Shown: positions 37,450 through 46,994, counted from the stretch's first letter. The stretch is DNA of 64,000 bases from Brevibacillus reuszeri (GCF_002897295.1 NZ_BEXF01000003.1:1-64000); one strand, 5' to 3'. Numbers and translations are program-made. Notes: a model not told the origin generated them from the letters alone.

Positions 37450-37573
37450 GGTCCAACACCCTCTCTTTGTATGCACCGTGAAGTTTATTCTTTCTGATTT
37501 TGTTAAGAAACCGGGAGATCCTAACGTTTCCCCCGGCTCATCATGGCAAGCATTCTTATCTTACTTGTTCATC

Positions 37574-38119
37574 TTACAACAGATATTCCATCTGGATATC
37601 CAACGGTTCTCTGGCAAGGATTTCTTCATTTATCTCCACCGCATACGTGCATCCCACCCGGCGATAAAAATGCTGTGTTTCCTCTGAAGGATGAGCAGCA
37701 ATGTAAAGCTTCTTGGCACCTAGCTGCCTCGCCTGGTCGCAGATCTGTTGAAACAGGCTTCTCCCGAGTCCCGCTTTTCTCCATTCATTTGATACATGAA
37801 TATACGGCAGCTCGACGTATTGCCCTGCAGAGCCAAAGCGTGCGCCCTCTACGTTGGCAAAACCGATCAAGGCATTTTCCACAAATGCTCCCACTACAGC
37901 TCCGCCGGAAGCGACACAGGCTTGCAAGGACGAAATGACTTGCTGCTTTTTGTGTTCATCCCACTCGTCGATAAAGTGATCCTCTTTTAGCAGATACTCT
38001 CCATCTGTCTCATACCAGACGCGGGTCGTTTCTTGGTAACGGTGAAAATGAGCCAGCAGATCAGGAGTGAAGTCAGACTGCTGCAAGGTACGGTAGTAAA
38101 TCTTTGTACGATCGGTCAA
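37574..38119 (-). CDS. GNAT-family N-acetyltransferase
   Basis: The 181-residue protein has the GNAT core: the acetyl-CoA-binding loop HVSNEWRKAGLGRSLFQQICDQARQLGAKKLYI (R-x-x-G-x-G/A) and the C-terminal HPSEETQHFYRRVGCTYA. The N-terminal 60 residues are more divergent. It starts with TTG behind AGAGGTGATG, only 6 nt after the stop of the LysE gene, so it is cotranscribed with it. The acceptor substrate is unknown. Confidence 0.88.
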   Translation of the reverse strand: MTDRTKIYYRTLQQSDFTPDLLAHFHRYQETTRVWYETDGEYLLKEDHFIDEWDEHKKQQVISSLQACVASGGAVVGAFVENALIGFANVEGARFGSAGQYVELPYIHVSNEWRKAGLGRSLFQQICDQARQLGAKKLYIAAHPSEETQHFYRRVGCTYAVEINEEILAREPLDIQMEYLL

Positions 38120-38125
38120 TCGTCA

Positions 38126-38752
38126 TCACCTCTGTTGAAGGGCTACCTTTAATCCCAATATGATATAAACGGAGCCGACTATTTTGCCACTCCAGCGCCC
38201 CAGCCACGAGACCCGCTTAACCAAATGCCCCAACGGACGAATACTCAGGGCGATCAAGGTCGTATAACCGAAGCCCAAAATGACGAAAATCAACCCCAGT
38301 ACGAGAAATTGCATCACGGATGCTCCTAGCTCCGGGTGCACAAACTGTGGTAAAAACGCCAGGAAAAATAAAGCGGTCTTTGGGTTGAGTACCTCGGCGA
38401 CAATGGCTTGACCGTACGATTTTAACGGTGACAATGGAGCAATCTTTGGCAGCTGTGGGTCTGTTGGTTTTTCCAGCAAAGCGCGAATTCCTAAATAAAC
38501 TAGGTAAGCAGCGCCCGCATATTTCACGACATTAAACGCTAACGCAGAGGTCATCAAAATCGCAGAAAGACCAACTGCAGCAAAAATCGTATGGATGAAG
38601 TCACCTGTCGCAATACCAAAGCCTGCCATGATCCCTGCTTTTCGACCGCCCTGCACGGTTCTCGTGGCTGTTAGCAATACAGCTGGTCCCGGAATCAGGA
38701 ACAGTCCTATTACAACCGCCAGAAAAGCACCCAATGTAGAAAAATCAATCAT
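38126..38752 (-). CDS. LysE/RhtB-family amino-acid exporter
   Basis: The 208-residue membrane protein has six hydrophobic segments and the LysE signature VIGLFLIPGPAVLLTATRTVQGGRKAGIMAGFGIATGD at the N-terminus, then LNPKTALFFLAFLPQFV in the middle. The family exports amino acids or derivatives (homoserine, threonine, lysine). The exact substrate is unknown. GAGAGGAAG precedes the ATG. It forms a two-gene unit with the GNAT enzyme. Confidence 0.92.
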   Translation of the reverse strand: MIDFSTLGAFLAVVIGLFLIPGPAVLLTATRTVQGGRKAGIMAGFGIATGDFIHTIFAAVGLSAILMTSALAFNVVKYAGAAYLVYLGIRALLEKPTDPQLPKIAPLSPLKSYGQAIVAEVLNPKTALFFLAFLPQFVHPELGASVMQFLVLGLIFVILGFGYTTLIALSIRPLGHLVKRVSWLGRWSGKIVGSVYIILGLKVALQQR

Positions 38753-38832
38753 GATGTCTTCTTCCTCTCATTTCAACATCGACAGCAGACTTTCTCATTA
38801 TAGTCCTTACAGAACATTGCGACAAGTTTTCA

Positions 38833-41010
38833 CTACTCTACTGTCTCCTTGGCTACTACAGCTTTTTCTTTGCTGAATTCACGTTTTTTAAAGCTGACCC
38901 AAAGCTGCGCGGCGATGAAAATGGACGAATAGGTCCCGCTCACCAAGCCAAATATCAATGCCAGGGAGAAATGGTACACGCCTTCACTTCCGTACATTGC
39001 GATTGCCAAAACCGTAATGAATACAGTAAGCACAGTAAAAACAGAACGGCGCATGGTCTGCCACAGACTGACATTTACCAGCTCCTGCAGTTCATCAAAG
39101 GTCTGCACCTTTCGATTCTGTAGATTTTCACGAATCCGGTCAAAAATCACAATCGTATCGTTGATCGAGAAGCCCACAATCGTGAGGATCGCGGCAATGA
39201 ACGTCAAATCAATCTCCAATTGAAAAACAGAGAAAAGCGCAAGCGGGACAAACACATCGTGTAACAGAGCGACGATGCAAGCAAGTCCAAACAAAAACTG
39301 AAAGCGAATCGCGATATATATGGTGATACCGATTGCTGCCAGCATCACCGCCAACGCCGCTTTCTGCACCATCTCATCCGCAATAATCGGATCAACGGTT
39401 GACTCTTGCATATTTACCTGGCTGCCGTAATGCTGCTGTAGGCTTTTATGAATATTCTCCAGCTCTGTCTTGTTTATCGGCTTCTCAAAGGTTGTCGTTG
39501 CCCATTCGTTATGTGTGCCGAATTTGGTTACAGGCTTGAATTTGCTATCAGGAACCTCCTTCTGGAGGATGGGACTGATTTCCAATGTCTGGAATTCTTT
39601 TCCGATAAACATATCAAGTCTAGTTCCAGCTTTGAAATCAACACCTACATGTAAGCCAAAAATGAACATTGAGCAAAGTCCCAGAACTAGAATGCTTGTG
39701 GAGAACAGATAGAAGCTGCGGCGCCGTTTGACAATATCAAATCGAATGACCTCGGCATTCTCCTGCTCACGTATGTCTCTCTCCGCGACGCCAAACCAGG
39801 TCGGTCTCTTAAACAGATTAGTCTTAAGAAGCCATGCAAGCAGCCAACGCGATCCGAAGACATTTGTAAACAAGCTTACAATTAACGTCATGATCAGGAT
39901 GACCGAAAAGCCCTGAATAGAGCTTGAACCAAAAGCCATCAACACGAGAGCTGCAATAATCGTTGTCACATGAGAGTCAAGAATGGTAATAAACGATCGT
40001 CTTTGTCCTGTACGAAAAGCTGACAGTGCTGTTTTTTGGTTACGAAGCTCCTCTTGGATGCGCTCGTAGGTGATGATATTTGCATCAACCGCCATTCCCA
40101 CTGACAGAATAAAGCCTGCGATCCCAGTCAGGGTCAAAGTGGCTTGCATCCATGACAGCACCATCAAGCAAATATAAGTGAAAAAAATAAGTGTGAGATT
40201 GGCAATCATGCCAGGCATCCGATAAATCCACAGCATGAACAATAGAACAACGCCAAACCCTACATAGCCGGCAAATACCGTCTTTTCCAGCGCCATTGCT
40301 CCTAAACTCGCTCCGACTGAGTTCGTTTGGAGCTCAACCAGCCTCGATGGCAATGCTCCTGAGTTCAATATATCCGCGAGCTGATTTGCTTCCTCTAGAG
40401 AATGCTGTCCCCTGATTTGGGCATTTCCTGAGGGAATCACTTCTTCTATCACCGGATTGGTCAGCATCTCGTCATCAAGGTATATAGCTACCTTTTTGTT
40501 TAGGTTCTTTTTTGTAACGTCGGCAAATTTCTGAGGATCTGCAAATTTTAATACGATCAGCGGTCTTTTTAAATCGTCAAAATCAACCGTTGCACCATTT
40601 GGCGCCAAGTCACGCCCTTCCATCACCGTCCTACCCTGCTCGTCTCGAAAGGTAAGTACGGCAGGTCTTCCAATCAGGCTCCGCAGTGTTTCCTCATTCG
40701 TTACACCTGCCAGCTTGACGCGGATTCGATCAGGATTTTCGATGGTGACTTCTGGCTCTTTGACGCCTCCGATATTGACACGCTTTTCAATCATGGATGC
40801 CGTTACCTTGAGTAACTCCCTCGTAACCGCTTCTCCTTCTTGCATAGGCTCGACCTTGTACAGTATTTCAAAGCCACCCTGTAAATCCAAGCCCAAGCTG
40901 ATATTTTGCGTTATTTTCGGAGTAGTGGTCATCATTACCCAGCAAGCTGCCACGACGAAAACGATAAAACTGACGATTCTGGACCATTTCTTCACTCTCT
41001 TATTCCCCAT
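38833..41010 (-). CDS. secDF: SecDF protein-export membrane protein (fused SecD and SecF)
   Basis: The 725-residue fusion is the proton-driven SecDF chaperone of the Sec translocase. The SecD half starts GLDLQGGFEILYKV (DLQGG motif, about 40) and includes the periplasmic P1 domain with LNSGALPSRL. The SecF half begins near 420 and carries GVDFKAGTRLDM. RND-type helices follow in each half (GFILSVGMAVDANIITYERIQEELR and VGFSINDTIVIFDRIRENL). Twelve membrane segments are expected. Fusion into one chain is typical of Bacillales. It is transcribed 15 nt after a small membrane-protein gene. Confidence 0.97.
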   Translation of the reverse strand: MGNKRVKKWSRIVSFIVFVVAACWVMMTTTPKITQNISLGLDLQGGFEILYKVEPMQEGEAVTRELLKVTASMIEKRVNIGGVKEPEVTIENPDRIRVKLAGVTNEETLRSLIGRPAVLTFRDEQGRTVMEGRDLAPNGATVDFDDLKRPLIVLKFADPQKFADVTKKNLNKKVAIYLDDEMLTNPVIEEVIPSGNAQIRGQHSLEEANQLADILNSGALPSRLVELQTNSVGASLGAMALEKTVFAGYVGFGVVLLFMLWIYRMPGMIANLTLIFFTYICLMVLSWMQATLTLTGIAGFILSVGMAVDANIITYERIQEELRNQKTALSAFRTGQRRSFITILDSHVTTIIAALVLMAFGSSSIQGFSVILIMTLIVSLFTNVFGSRWLLAWLLKTNLFKRPTWFGVAERDIREQENAEVIRFDIVKRRRSFYLFSTSILVLGLCSMFIFGLHVGVDFKAGTRLDMFIGKEFQTLEISPILQKEVPDSKFKPVTKFGTHNEWATTTFEKPINKTELENIHKSLQQHYGSQVNMQESTVDPIIADEMVQKAALAVMLAAIGITIYIAIRFQFLFGLACIVALLHDVFVPLALFSVFQLEIDLTFIAAILTIVGFSINDTIVIFDRIRENLQNRKVQTFDELQELVNVSLWQTMRRSVFTVLTVFITVLAIAMYGSEGVYHFSLALIFGLVSGTYSSIFIAAQLWVSFKKREFSKEKAVVAKETVE

Positions 41011-41024
41011 TTCATCCTATTTTT

Positions 41025-41369
41025 CTAGATGAAAGGAGGCAAAGCTATGTACCGTGATTCAAATTTGATCGGAAATAATAGAAAGGTTCGTTTTAAGATC
41101 GGGATGGCTGATCGAAGAAAACGTTTGATGCTAGAGCGATAGCAAACATGAAAAAACGTAAGAACGATACAAAGTAAATAAAGAATGGTAAAAAAAGAAG
41201 TGATCTGATTGTTTTCCTTGAGGAATGTAGCGTGCTCCTCAAAAGGCAGATGCTCTATGAATAAAGATTGTCCTGTGCTTGTATCTGTTTCGGTTGGTAG
41301 CTGAATCGAATTCAAGCAAAACAAGCCAATCATCATGATCAAAAGAAAAATTTTTACAAATTTGGCCAT
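41025..41369 (-). CDS. Small two-span membrane protein upstream of secDF
   Basis: The 114-residue protein has two membrane segments, about 4-22 and 56-75, with a 30-residue acidic loop between them and a basic C-terminal tail. The ATG follows the near-perfect AAGGAGGTGAGG. It ends 14 nt before secDF and so should be cotranscribed with it. I do not recognise the family. The position suggests a link to membrane-protein insertion or export, but the sequence gives no direct support for that. Confidence 0.75.
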   Translation of the reverse strand: MAKFVKIFLLIMMIGLFCLNSIQLPTETDTSTGQSLFIEHLPFEEHATFLKENNQITSFFTILYLLCIVLTFFHVCYRSSIKRFLRSAIPILKRTFLLFPIKFESRYIALPPFI

Positions 41370-41476
41370 TGTATACCCTCACCTCCTTCTCGAAGCCTCG
41401 ACTATGCGATTTTTTTAATCGTTCCCCTTTTTACGAAAGCAGATGGAAAAAGTTTCACTTTTTGGTGGAACAAAAA

Positions 41477-41501
41477 AACACCACCTTTTGAAGGCAGTGT
41501 T
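41477..41501 (-). terminator. Terminator of the VOC-family gene
   Basis: On the minus strand AACACTGCC pairs with GGTGGTGTT (two G-U wobbles), followed by seven U residues. Confidence 0.75.
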
Positions 41502-41540
41502 ATCCAAACTAATCTAATCTGATTTAATCCGAGCCTAGCC

Positions 41541-41951
41541 CTACTCCACGACGCCCTCCTCCATATAAATCAATTCCCAGAGGTGACCGTCTAAATCCTG
41601 AAAGCTCCTGCCGTACATGAAGCCATGGTCAGTTGGTTCATTAGGAGTCGTTCCTCCAGCTGCTAGCGCTTTATTGACGATCTCGTCAACTTGCTCCCGG
41701 CTGTCCGCTGAAAGTGCTACAATGACCTCTGTGCTTTTCGTAGCGTCGGCTATTTCCTTTTTGGTGAACGTTTTAAAGAAGCCCTCAACCAATAGCATGA
41801 CAAAGATGTGATCGTTTATCACCATACATGTTGCATTGTCATCCGTAAACTGCGGATTAAATTCGAAGCCGATCTTGGAAAAAAATTCGATGGATGCTTG
41901 TAAATCCTTCACTGGTAAATTCACAAAAATTTTATCTGCCGTAACACCCAC
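41541..41951 (-). CDS. VOC-superfamily protein (glyoxalase/bleomycin-resistance-like)
   Basis: The 136-residue protein has the vicinal-oxygen-chelate fold in one chain: FVNLPVKDLQASIEFFSKIGFEFNPQF in the first beta-alpha-beta unit and GFMYGRSFQDLDGHLWELIYME in the second. His and Glu at the usual ligand positions (DGHLWELIY) are retained. This subfamily (PhnB/YaeR-like) includes metal-dependent enzymes and resistance proteins of unknown substrate. It starts with GTG behind AGAGGTGATCG. It is monocistronic. Confidence 0.88.
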   Translation of the reverse strand: MGVTADKIFVNLPVKDLQASIEFFSKIGFEFNPQFTDDNATCMVINDHIFVMLLVEGFFKTFTKKEIADATKSTEVIVALSADSREQVDEIVNKALAAGGTTPNEPTDHGFMYGRSFQDLDGHLWELIYMEEGVVE

Positions 41952-42061
41952 ACTCGATCACCTCTACTATTGGATTGGAAGTCTAGCAATCCGATTGTAC
42001 CATTTAAGAGGGATAGATTAGCAAGAATATTTTGAACGAATCAAGAGAGCATTTTTCGACA

Positions 42062-42655
42062 TTACGTCTCTTTTCCATTCTCGTTACCACTTCCGCCCTT
42101 TTTCCAAAACAGGACCAGCACAAGCGCGCCTGCTATAAGGGCAAAGAGCAGCCGGAGCTTATTTTCTTCGAAGTAGATTAAATCATGACCGACAAACGTC
42201 TCGAACACCATCGAAGGAATTTTCCCGATTGTGGTAGCTAGCAGAAAATCTCCAAAGGACAGTGTCGTAAGCGCTGCCCCCAAATTAATCACACCAGATG
42301 GGATAAATGGATTCAAGCGGAGCAGTACTACTGCAAGGCACTTGCGAAATCGCGAAGAACCGTTTATTCGATGGACCCATTGGAACGACTCCATTTTTTG
42401 CAATCTCCTGCTGCTGCGAATCCCACGGCGATAGAGCAGAAAAGCTACAGCAGCCCCTGCTACCTCGCCAGTCAACGAAATCAAGAAGCCCCCGTAAAGT
42501 CCAAAGACAACAGCATTGGCCCCCGATAAAAAAATCGATGGAAGAACTCCCGCAACACTGATGAGGATATTTAAAAGAATACTCCCTGCAATCCCCAGAA
42601 TCCCCCAGGAACGAATCCACTCTGCTAATCCGTCCACATTTGTCAACCAATCCAT
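42062..42655 (-). CDS. TVP38/TMEM64-family membrane protein
   Basis: The 197-residue protein has four to five membrane segments and the SNARE-associated/VTT domain motifs: LPSIFLSGANAVVFGLYGGFLISLTGEVAGAAVAF and LRLNPFIPSGVINLGAALT. The family relates to DedA proteins and is thought to move lipids or maintain membrane potential. No more precise role can be given. The ATG is at 42655, with GAGGGG about 12 nt upstream. Confidence 0.88.
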   Translation of the reverse strand: MDWLTNVDGLAEWIRSWGILGIAGSILLNILISVAGVLPSIFLSGANAVVFGLYGGFLISLTGEVAGAAVAFLLYRRGIRSSRRLQKMESFQWVHRINGSSRFRKCLAVVLLRLNPFIPSGVINLGAALTTLSFGDFLLATTIGKIPSMVFETFVGHDLIYFEENKLRLLFALIAGALVLVLFWKKGGSGNENGKET

Positions 42656-42786
42656 TCGTTCGTGGAACCCCTCTCTCCCATTACAGAGAAATAATACTAG
42701 TCTGAGATTTTACTTTAAACAATTGAGCGTAAAAAAACAAACTGTTATAGCCCGAAAGCTACAACAGCTTGTCTCGTCCCTGTATC

Positions 42787-43278
42787 TTATTCTACGGAAA
42801 TAGCGATGTACACATCCACTTGTGCATGATTAGGATCAGCGCAGCGCACACCATCATACCGTTCAAAATCAGCGATAAACGTGCGTTTGTTTCCTGGCTG
42901 CTTCGACCACTCCCAAATATGAGCCCACGCTTCTTGAACGACTTCTATTATCGGACCCACGCGTGTGGTAAATACGGCGTATGTTGCTGGCGGAATGGTC
43001 GTCACAGACAATTCAGCTGGGAGCTCTTCACCTTTTTCCACTTCCGCTCCTATCAGAAGGGAGTAAGAACCCGTTTCATCACTTTCATAGTCCGAATAGA
43101 TTCCGTAAACGACTCCTGGCTCTGTTTGGTGAGGTGTGCTAGACGGAAAGCCTTCAGCATAGTACCGCTGCCAAAGCGCCCCAATCTTGGCATTTGGCCC
43201 ACATTCTGCCTCATTGGTTGTTATGATTTTTAAGCCAGCGACCCGTTTTTCATCGAGTTTGACAATAGTATGGTTCAT
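42787..43278 (-). CDS. GyrI-like/effector-binding-domain protein
   Basis: The 163-residue protein is a free-standing AraC-effector-binding (GyrI-like) domain: KLDEKRVAGLKIITTNEAE at the start, GVVYGIYSDYES in the middle and IPPATYAVFTTRVGPIIEVVQEAW near 115. Such domains bind small lipophilic ligands and are found alone or fused to DNA-binding domains. It lies 65 bp downstream of the WYL regulator on the same strand, and the two are probably coexpressed. The second-last segment QVDVYIAIS is the typical final beta-strand. Confidence 0.85.
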   Translation of the reverse strand: MNHTIVKLDEKRVAGLKIITTNEAECGPNAKIGALWQRYYAEGFPSSTPHQTEPGVVYGIYSDYESDETGSYSLLIGAEVEKGEELPAELSVTTIPPATYAVFTTRVGPIIEVVQEAWAHIWEWSKQPGNKRTFIADFERYDGVRCADPNHAQVDVYIAISVE

Positions 43279-43343
43279 GGGATATCAACGCTCCTCGTAA
43301 AAAGTTGCTTACACGAAACAGTATACCTACACTACCCTGACAA

Positions 43344-44294
43344 CTATCTGTCAACGTTTTGATCCTTTTCGTATAGAAGATACATTTTTTTGATGGTTTC
43401 CCGCATCCGCTCCCTGATATAGACAGGCTCGACTACAAACAGAGCATCACCATAGCTGAGCAGCATTCCGTGCAGCCATTCGTCATCAGCCATGACGGTC
43501 CGCACCAGCAAAGAGCCATCCTCTTGCGTCTCAATCGCCTCTGGACCAAACATATCTCTCACTCGCACATGAACAGCGGGAGTAAAGCGAAGCACAAGTA
43601 GCCTACGCTGCCCAGTATCCCAATCCTCCTGCCACCGCAGCTGTTCAACATCGCTTTGGTGGGGTAAAAATTCCTCGGCGAGCACCTCCCACCTCTCAAT
43701 CCGCGAAAGCCGAAACAGCCGATATTCCGTGCGTAGTAAGCAAAAGGCGTATACATACCAGACATAACCTTTAATGATCAGCGTAATAGGTTCTATCGTT
43801 CGTTCCTCGGATTGTCCACCTATTTTCGTGTAGGCGATACGCGTGCGCACTCTACGCTCAATAGCATCCCGGAGTGAGCTGACCTTTTGTGCGATAGCAG
43901 GTGTGCTGCCCCAAGGGTTAAAGTCATAGACGACTGGGTGCTGACTATCTGGAGCACCGGAGGGCGTAGTGGAGAGCAGCGCATTGATTTTTTCCAGGAG
44001 GTGACCGATTTGCTTGTCCTCCGTGGTAGAGTGCACTCCCTTCAGCGCAGCAATGACCGCCACCAGCTCCTCCAGTGAAAGGTACTGTCGATCAATCGTA
44101 AAGCTTTCCATAATTTCATAACCGCCGCTTGCTCCTGGATACGCCACAATAGGAATTCCTGCTGCGTTGATGGCATCCAAATCGCGATATATCGTGCGCA
44201 GTGATACCTCAAAATGGTCCGCAAGCTCACGTGCGCTAAGCCTCCGTTTGTTGAGTAGCATCATGATAATTGCTAGCAATCGTTCCAGCTTCAC
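43344..44294 (-). CDS. WYL-domain transcriptional regulator (YafY/DeoR-like HTH)
   Basis: The 316-residue protein has an N-terminal winged helix (MKLERLLAIIMMLLNKRRLSARELADHFEVSLRTIYRDLDAIN) and a WYL domain (about 130-220) with the hallmark residues read as G-Y-V-W-Y-V-Y-A-F. A WCX-type tail follows. WYL proteins sense ligands or nucleic acid. The GTG at 44294 has GGGGAGG upstream by 8 nt and gives the classical N-terminus; the frame can be extended three codons to 44303. It probably regulates the GyrI-like gene and itself. Confidence 0.9.
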   Translation of the reverse strand: MKLERLLAIIMMLLNKRRLSARELADHFEVSLRTIYRDLDAINAAGIPIVAYPGASGGYEIMESFTIDRQYLSLEELVAVIAALKGVHSTTEDKQIGHLLEKINALLSTTPSGAPDSQHPVVYDFNPWGSTPAIAQKVSSLRDAIERRVRTRIAYTKIGGQSEERTIEPITLIIKGYVWYVYAFCLLRTEYRLFRLSRIERWEVLAEEFLPHQSDVEQLRWQEDWDTGQRRLLVLRFTPAVHVRVRDMFGPEAIETQEDGSLLVRTVMADDEWLHGMLLSYGDALFVVEPVYIRERMRETIKKMYLLYEKDQNVDR

Positions 44295-44335
44295 AATTCT
44301 CACCTCCCCACGAGTTGTTTCGAGAACAATGCAAA

Positions 44336-44378
44336 GAAGGAGATCTACAGCGAATCGATTCTGCTGTAAATCCCCTTC
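44336..44378 (-). terminator. Hairpin after the small basic protein gene
   Basis: A 16-bp imperfect stem (GAAGGAGATCTACAGC at 44336-44351 with GCTGTAAATCCCCTTC at 44363-44378). On the minus strand it lies 23 nt after the stop at 44402 and is followed by TTCTTT. Confidence 0.55.
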
Positions 44379-44401
44379 GTAATTCTTCCCATCAAAAATT
44401 G

Positions 44402-44611
44402 TTATACACCAGTACGTCTGCGTTGGTTGTTAGGTTTTTTTGTATGCTGGCTCTTCATCGTTTGATTTTTTGCTTTTTGATTAGCAGGATTATTGGCTTG
44501 CGCCTGTGCTTGCTTCTTTTCTGCCAATTTGCGTTTCATTGCCTCTTGCAGGCTAATTTTTCCAGGCTTTTGTTCTACGGTTTCTTTTTCGTTTTGATTT
44601 GGCTCCGTCAT
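44402..44611 (-). CDS. Small Lys/Gln/Asn-rich protein (69 aa)
   Basis: The 69-residue product (MTEPNQNEKET...) is strongly hydrophilic and basic toward the end, with an Ala/Lys helix (SLQEAMKRKLAEKKQAQAQA) and an Asn/Gln/Lys-rich tail ending RRRTGV. GAGGGG lies 9 nt before the ATG, and a terminator-like hairpin follows. No membrane segment, zinc ligand or known domain is seen. It could be a small acid-soluble or nucleic-acid-binding protein, but nothing in the sequence proves this. Confidence 0.65.
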   Translation of the reverse strand: MTEPNQNEKETVEQKPGKISLQEAMKRKLAEKKQAQAQANNPANQKAKNQTMKSQHTKKPNNQRRRTGV

Positions 44612-44694
44612 GCATAGCAACCCCTCATAAATAATGGTCTTCTCCCATGTATTCTAGAGCAAGATCAGAGGAACTACTAGCAGGGATCAACCCG

Positions 44695-45522
44695 TTATTT
44701 TGCACGAAGCTGCATGTATTTGACCCCGCTCGCCTGATATTTCAGAATATCCTCTAAAAGCTCCGCCAGATAAGCTCCTGCCTCGATCGGCAGGGTCCCT
44801 CCGCGATGAATATTGGAAATGACTGTACGATCTGATTCTACCGTATTCGCATCCGGTTTGTAAATCATGTAAGCACTGAGACTTTCAGCGGTAGCAAGGC
44901 CCGGTCTTTCCCCAATCAAAGAAATGACGACCTTGCAATTGACGATTGACGCTACCTGATCCTGGACCCATACACGTCCACGATGGATAAACACTGGTTT
45001 TCCCACACTGATATTGCGCATAGCTAGGCCCTGCAGCAGTGCAGGTAACAGGTCAGGAATGGTCGCTTCGCAGGCCGACGTACTGAGTCCGTCCGAAATA
45101 ATGATTTGCACGTCCTTGCCTTTATCCGCGTTTTGTTCGAGCCAACGAACTGACTCATCGGAAAGCACGCGTCCGGAGTCCAGATTCATCAAGTAGTCGG
45201 ACATGTCAGTGGCTTTTGTGTGCAGAGCTGGTAGCTGCAACGTTTCCAGCAGTGTTGGGCTAATTGTTTTCATGACGGCATCATGAGCGGCAGCCTGGTC
45301 AATCCGAAATTGTAAATAGCTGCCTGTCTTCATACGAGTGCCAGCGCGTCCGATTCCGATTCTGGCAGGTGTACGATTCATCGCACGCTCCAAAGCCTCT
45401 GGATTGTTCGGCTTCTCTATTCCCCGTTGTTTCTGCTCAGGAAATTGAATCACGTCTTGATCTTTCCGGGTAAGCTCCTCCAGTACGCGTTGGACCAGGT
45501 CATCCAAATTAATCTGCTTCAT
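44695..45522 (-). CDS. eutC: Ethanolamine ammonia-lyase small subunit
   Basis: The 275-residue EutC subunit pairs with EutB and helps bind adenosylcobalamin in the enzyme that splits ethanolamine into acetaldehyde and ammonia. Recognisable segments are RTPARIGIGRAGTRMKTGSYLQFRIDQAAAHDAV and VQIIISDGLSTSACEATIPDLLPAL, then CKVVISLIGERPGLATAESLSAYMIYKP. An N-terminal helix precedes them. The ATG at 45522 follows GGGGG by 8 nt. It is 20 bp downstream of eutB. Confidence 0.96.
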   Translation of the reverse strand: MKQINLDDLVQRVLEELTRKDQDVIQFPEQKQRGIEKPNNPEALERAMNRTPARIGIGRAGTRMKTGSYLQFRIDQAAAHDAVMKTISPTLLETLQLPALHTKATDMSDYLMNLDSGRVLSDESVRWLEQNADKGKDVQIIISDGLSTSACEATIPDLLPALLQGLAMRNISVGKPVFIHRGRVWVQDQVASIVNCKVVISLIGERPGLATAESLSAYMIYKPDANTVESDRTVISNIHRGGTLPIEAGAYLAELLEDILKYQASGVKYMQLRAK

Positions 45523-45542
45523 TGTGCTTGCCCCCATTCTCG

Positions 45543-46904
45543 CTAGTCAAATATCGTTAAATCTCCAGCCCGCTCTGTCAAGCGACCATTTTCCATAATC
45601 CCCATTTTTTCCAGCCATTTCTCAAATTCTCGCAGTGGTCGCATACCGAGCAGCTCACGATAGCTAGCGTCGTCATGAAAGCTCGTATCCTGATAGCTAA
45701 GCATGACATCGTCACCACCCGGCACTCCCATGTAAAAATTGGCGCCCGCGAGCGTGGTCAACATACCAGCGATCTCCTGATCGTTTTGGTCGGCATGCAT
45801 GTGATTAGTGTAGGTAGGCGCAATTCCCATTGGCAGTCCATGCAATTTGCCCATAAATAAGTCTTCCAAGTCCGCACGGATCATCTGTCTGCCATCGTAC
45901 AGTGTCTCAGGGCCGATAAAGCCAGAAACATTATTGACCATAAAAGGCTTCCAGTGACGGCAAAAACCGTACGTACGCGCCTCCAATGTTTGCATATCGA
46001 CACCTTCATGGGATTCCAGAGATACCTCTGAGCCCTGACCGGTTTCAAAATACATGACGTTCGGTCCTGTAGCTGTCCCTTTGCGCAGCATTAGCTCCAT
46101 CGCTTCGTCCAAAATCTCCTTGCTGACCCCGAAGGCATCATTCGCACGTTGGGAGCCTGCCAGACTTTGGAACATCAAGGAAATGGGGGCTCCACCTCGC
46201 AGTGCCTGCATTTGTGTTGTGATGTGTGCCAGTACACAGTTTTGCGTTGGGATTTGCCAGTGCTGCATGAAATCATGCGTCATCTTCAACAGCTTGGTTA
46301 CGCTTTCAACTGAATCATTATTAGGATTAATCCCGATAACAGCATCTCCTGAGCCATAAGACAGTCCTTCTTTAATCGAGGCCAGGATGCCTTCTGGATC
46401 ATCGATCGGATGGTTAGGCTGACAACGGAAAGCGAGTCGCCCCGGCTCCCCGATCAGTGTGTTGCAATAAGCCTGGTGCCGCATTTTTTGAGAAGCCATG
46501 ACGAGGTCAATACTCGACATCAGTTTGGCGGTTGCGGCGATCATTTCACTTGTGAGACCTCTGCCGATCCGAGTCAGCTCAGGCATTCCAGTCGAAAAGG
46601 AAAGGATGTAATCGCGAAGCTCACCGACTGTCCAATTTTTAATTTCCTCGTAAACCGAAAGATTCATATCGTCGTAAATAATGCGGGTTACTTCGTCTTT
46701 TTCATAAGGAATAACCGGGTTTTCATAAATATCTGAGAGGCGCATCTCACTCAAAACAACCTTTGCTGCCATGCGCTCCAGTGCGGACTCTGCTGCCAGC
46801 TTGCTCATGCGATCTCCAGATTTCTCTTCGCTTGCTTTTGCCAACACTTCTCGTATGGACCCAAACTGATATGTTTGCTTACGAATCACACATGCCAACT
46901 TCAT
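45543..46904 (-). CDS. eutB: Ethanolamine ammonia-lyase large subunit
   Basis: The 453-residue EutB is the catalytic TIM-barrel subunit. Length is identical to the usual enzyme. Typical segments are LTSEMIAATAKLMSSIDLVMASQKM, FRCQPNHPIDDPEGI, GDAVIGINPNNDSVESV, GPNVMYFETGQGSEVSLESHEGVDMQTLEARTYGFCRHW and YTNHMHADQNDQE. The start at 46904 (MKLACVIRKQTY) agrees with the family; the frame runs back to 46937. A terminator-like hairpin stands between it and the receiver gene upstream, so expression may be set by read-through or antitermination. No microcompartment, eutE or eutG genes lie nearby, so acetaldehyde is handled elsewhere. Confidence 0.96.
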   Translation of the reverse strand: MKLACVIRKQTYQFGSIREVLAKASEEKSGDRMSKLAAESALERMAAKVVLSEMRLSDIYENPVIPYEKDEVTRIIYDDMNLSVYEEIKNWTVGELRDYILSFSTGMPELTRIGRGLTSEMIAATAKLMSSIDLVMASQKMRHQAYCNTLIGEPGRLAFRCQPNHPIDDPEGILASIKEGLSYGSGDAVIGINPNNDSVESVTKLLKMTHDFMQHWQIPTQNCVLAHITTQMQALRGGAPISLMFQSLAGSQRANDAFGVSKEILDEAMELMLRKGTATGPNVMYFETGQGSEVSLESHEGVDMQTLEARTYGFCRHWKPFMVNNVSGFIGPETLYDGRQMIRADLEDLFMGKLHGLPMGIAPTYTNHMHADQNDQEIAGMLTTLAGANFYMGVPGGDDVMLSYQDTSFHDDASYRELLGMRPLREFEKWLEKMGIMENGRLTERAGDLTIFD

Positions 46905-46994
46905 ATTCAGCTTCACTCTCTTTCGCGTTTGAGTCATTTAATAACAAAACAGTCATGTCCAATGTTGTGAAAAACATCGAGACGTTTTTCAAAG

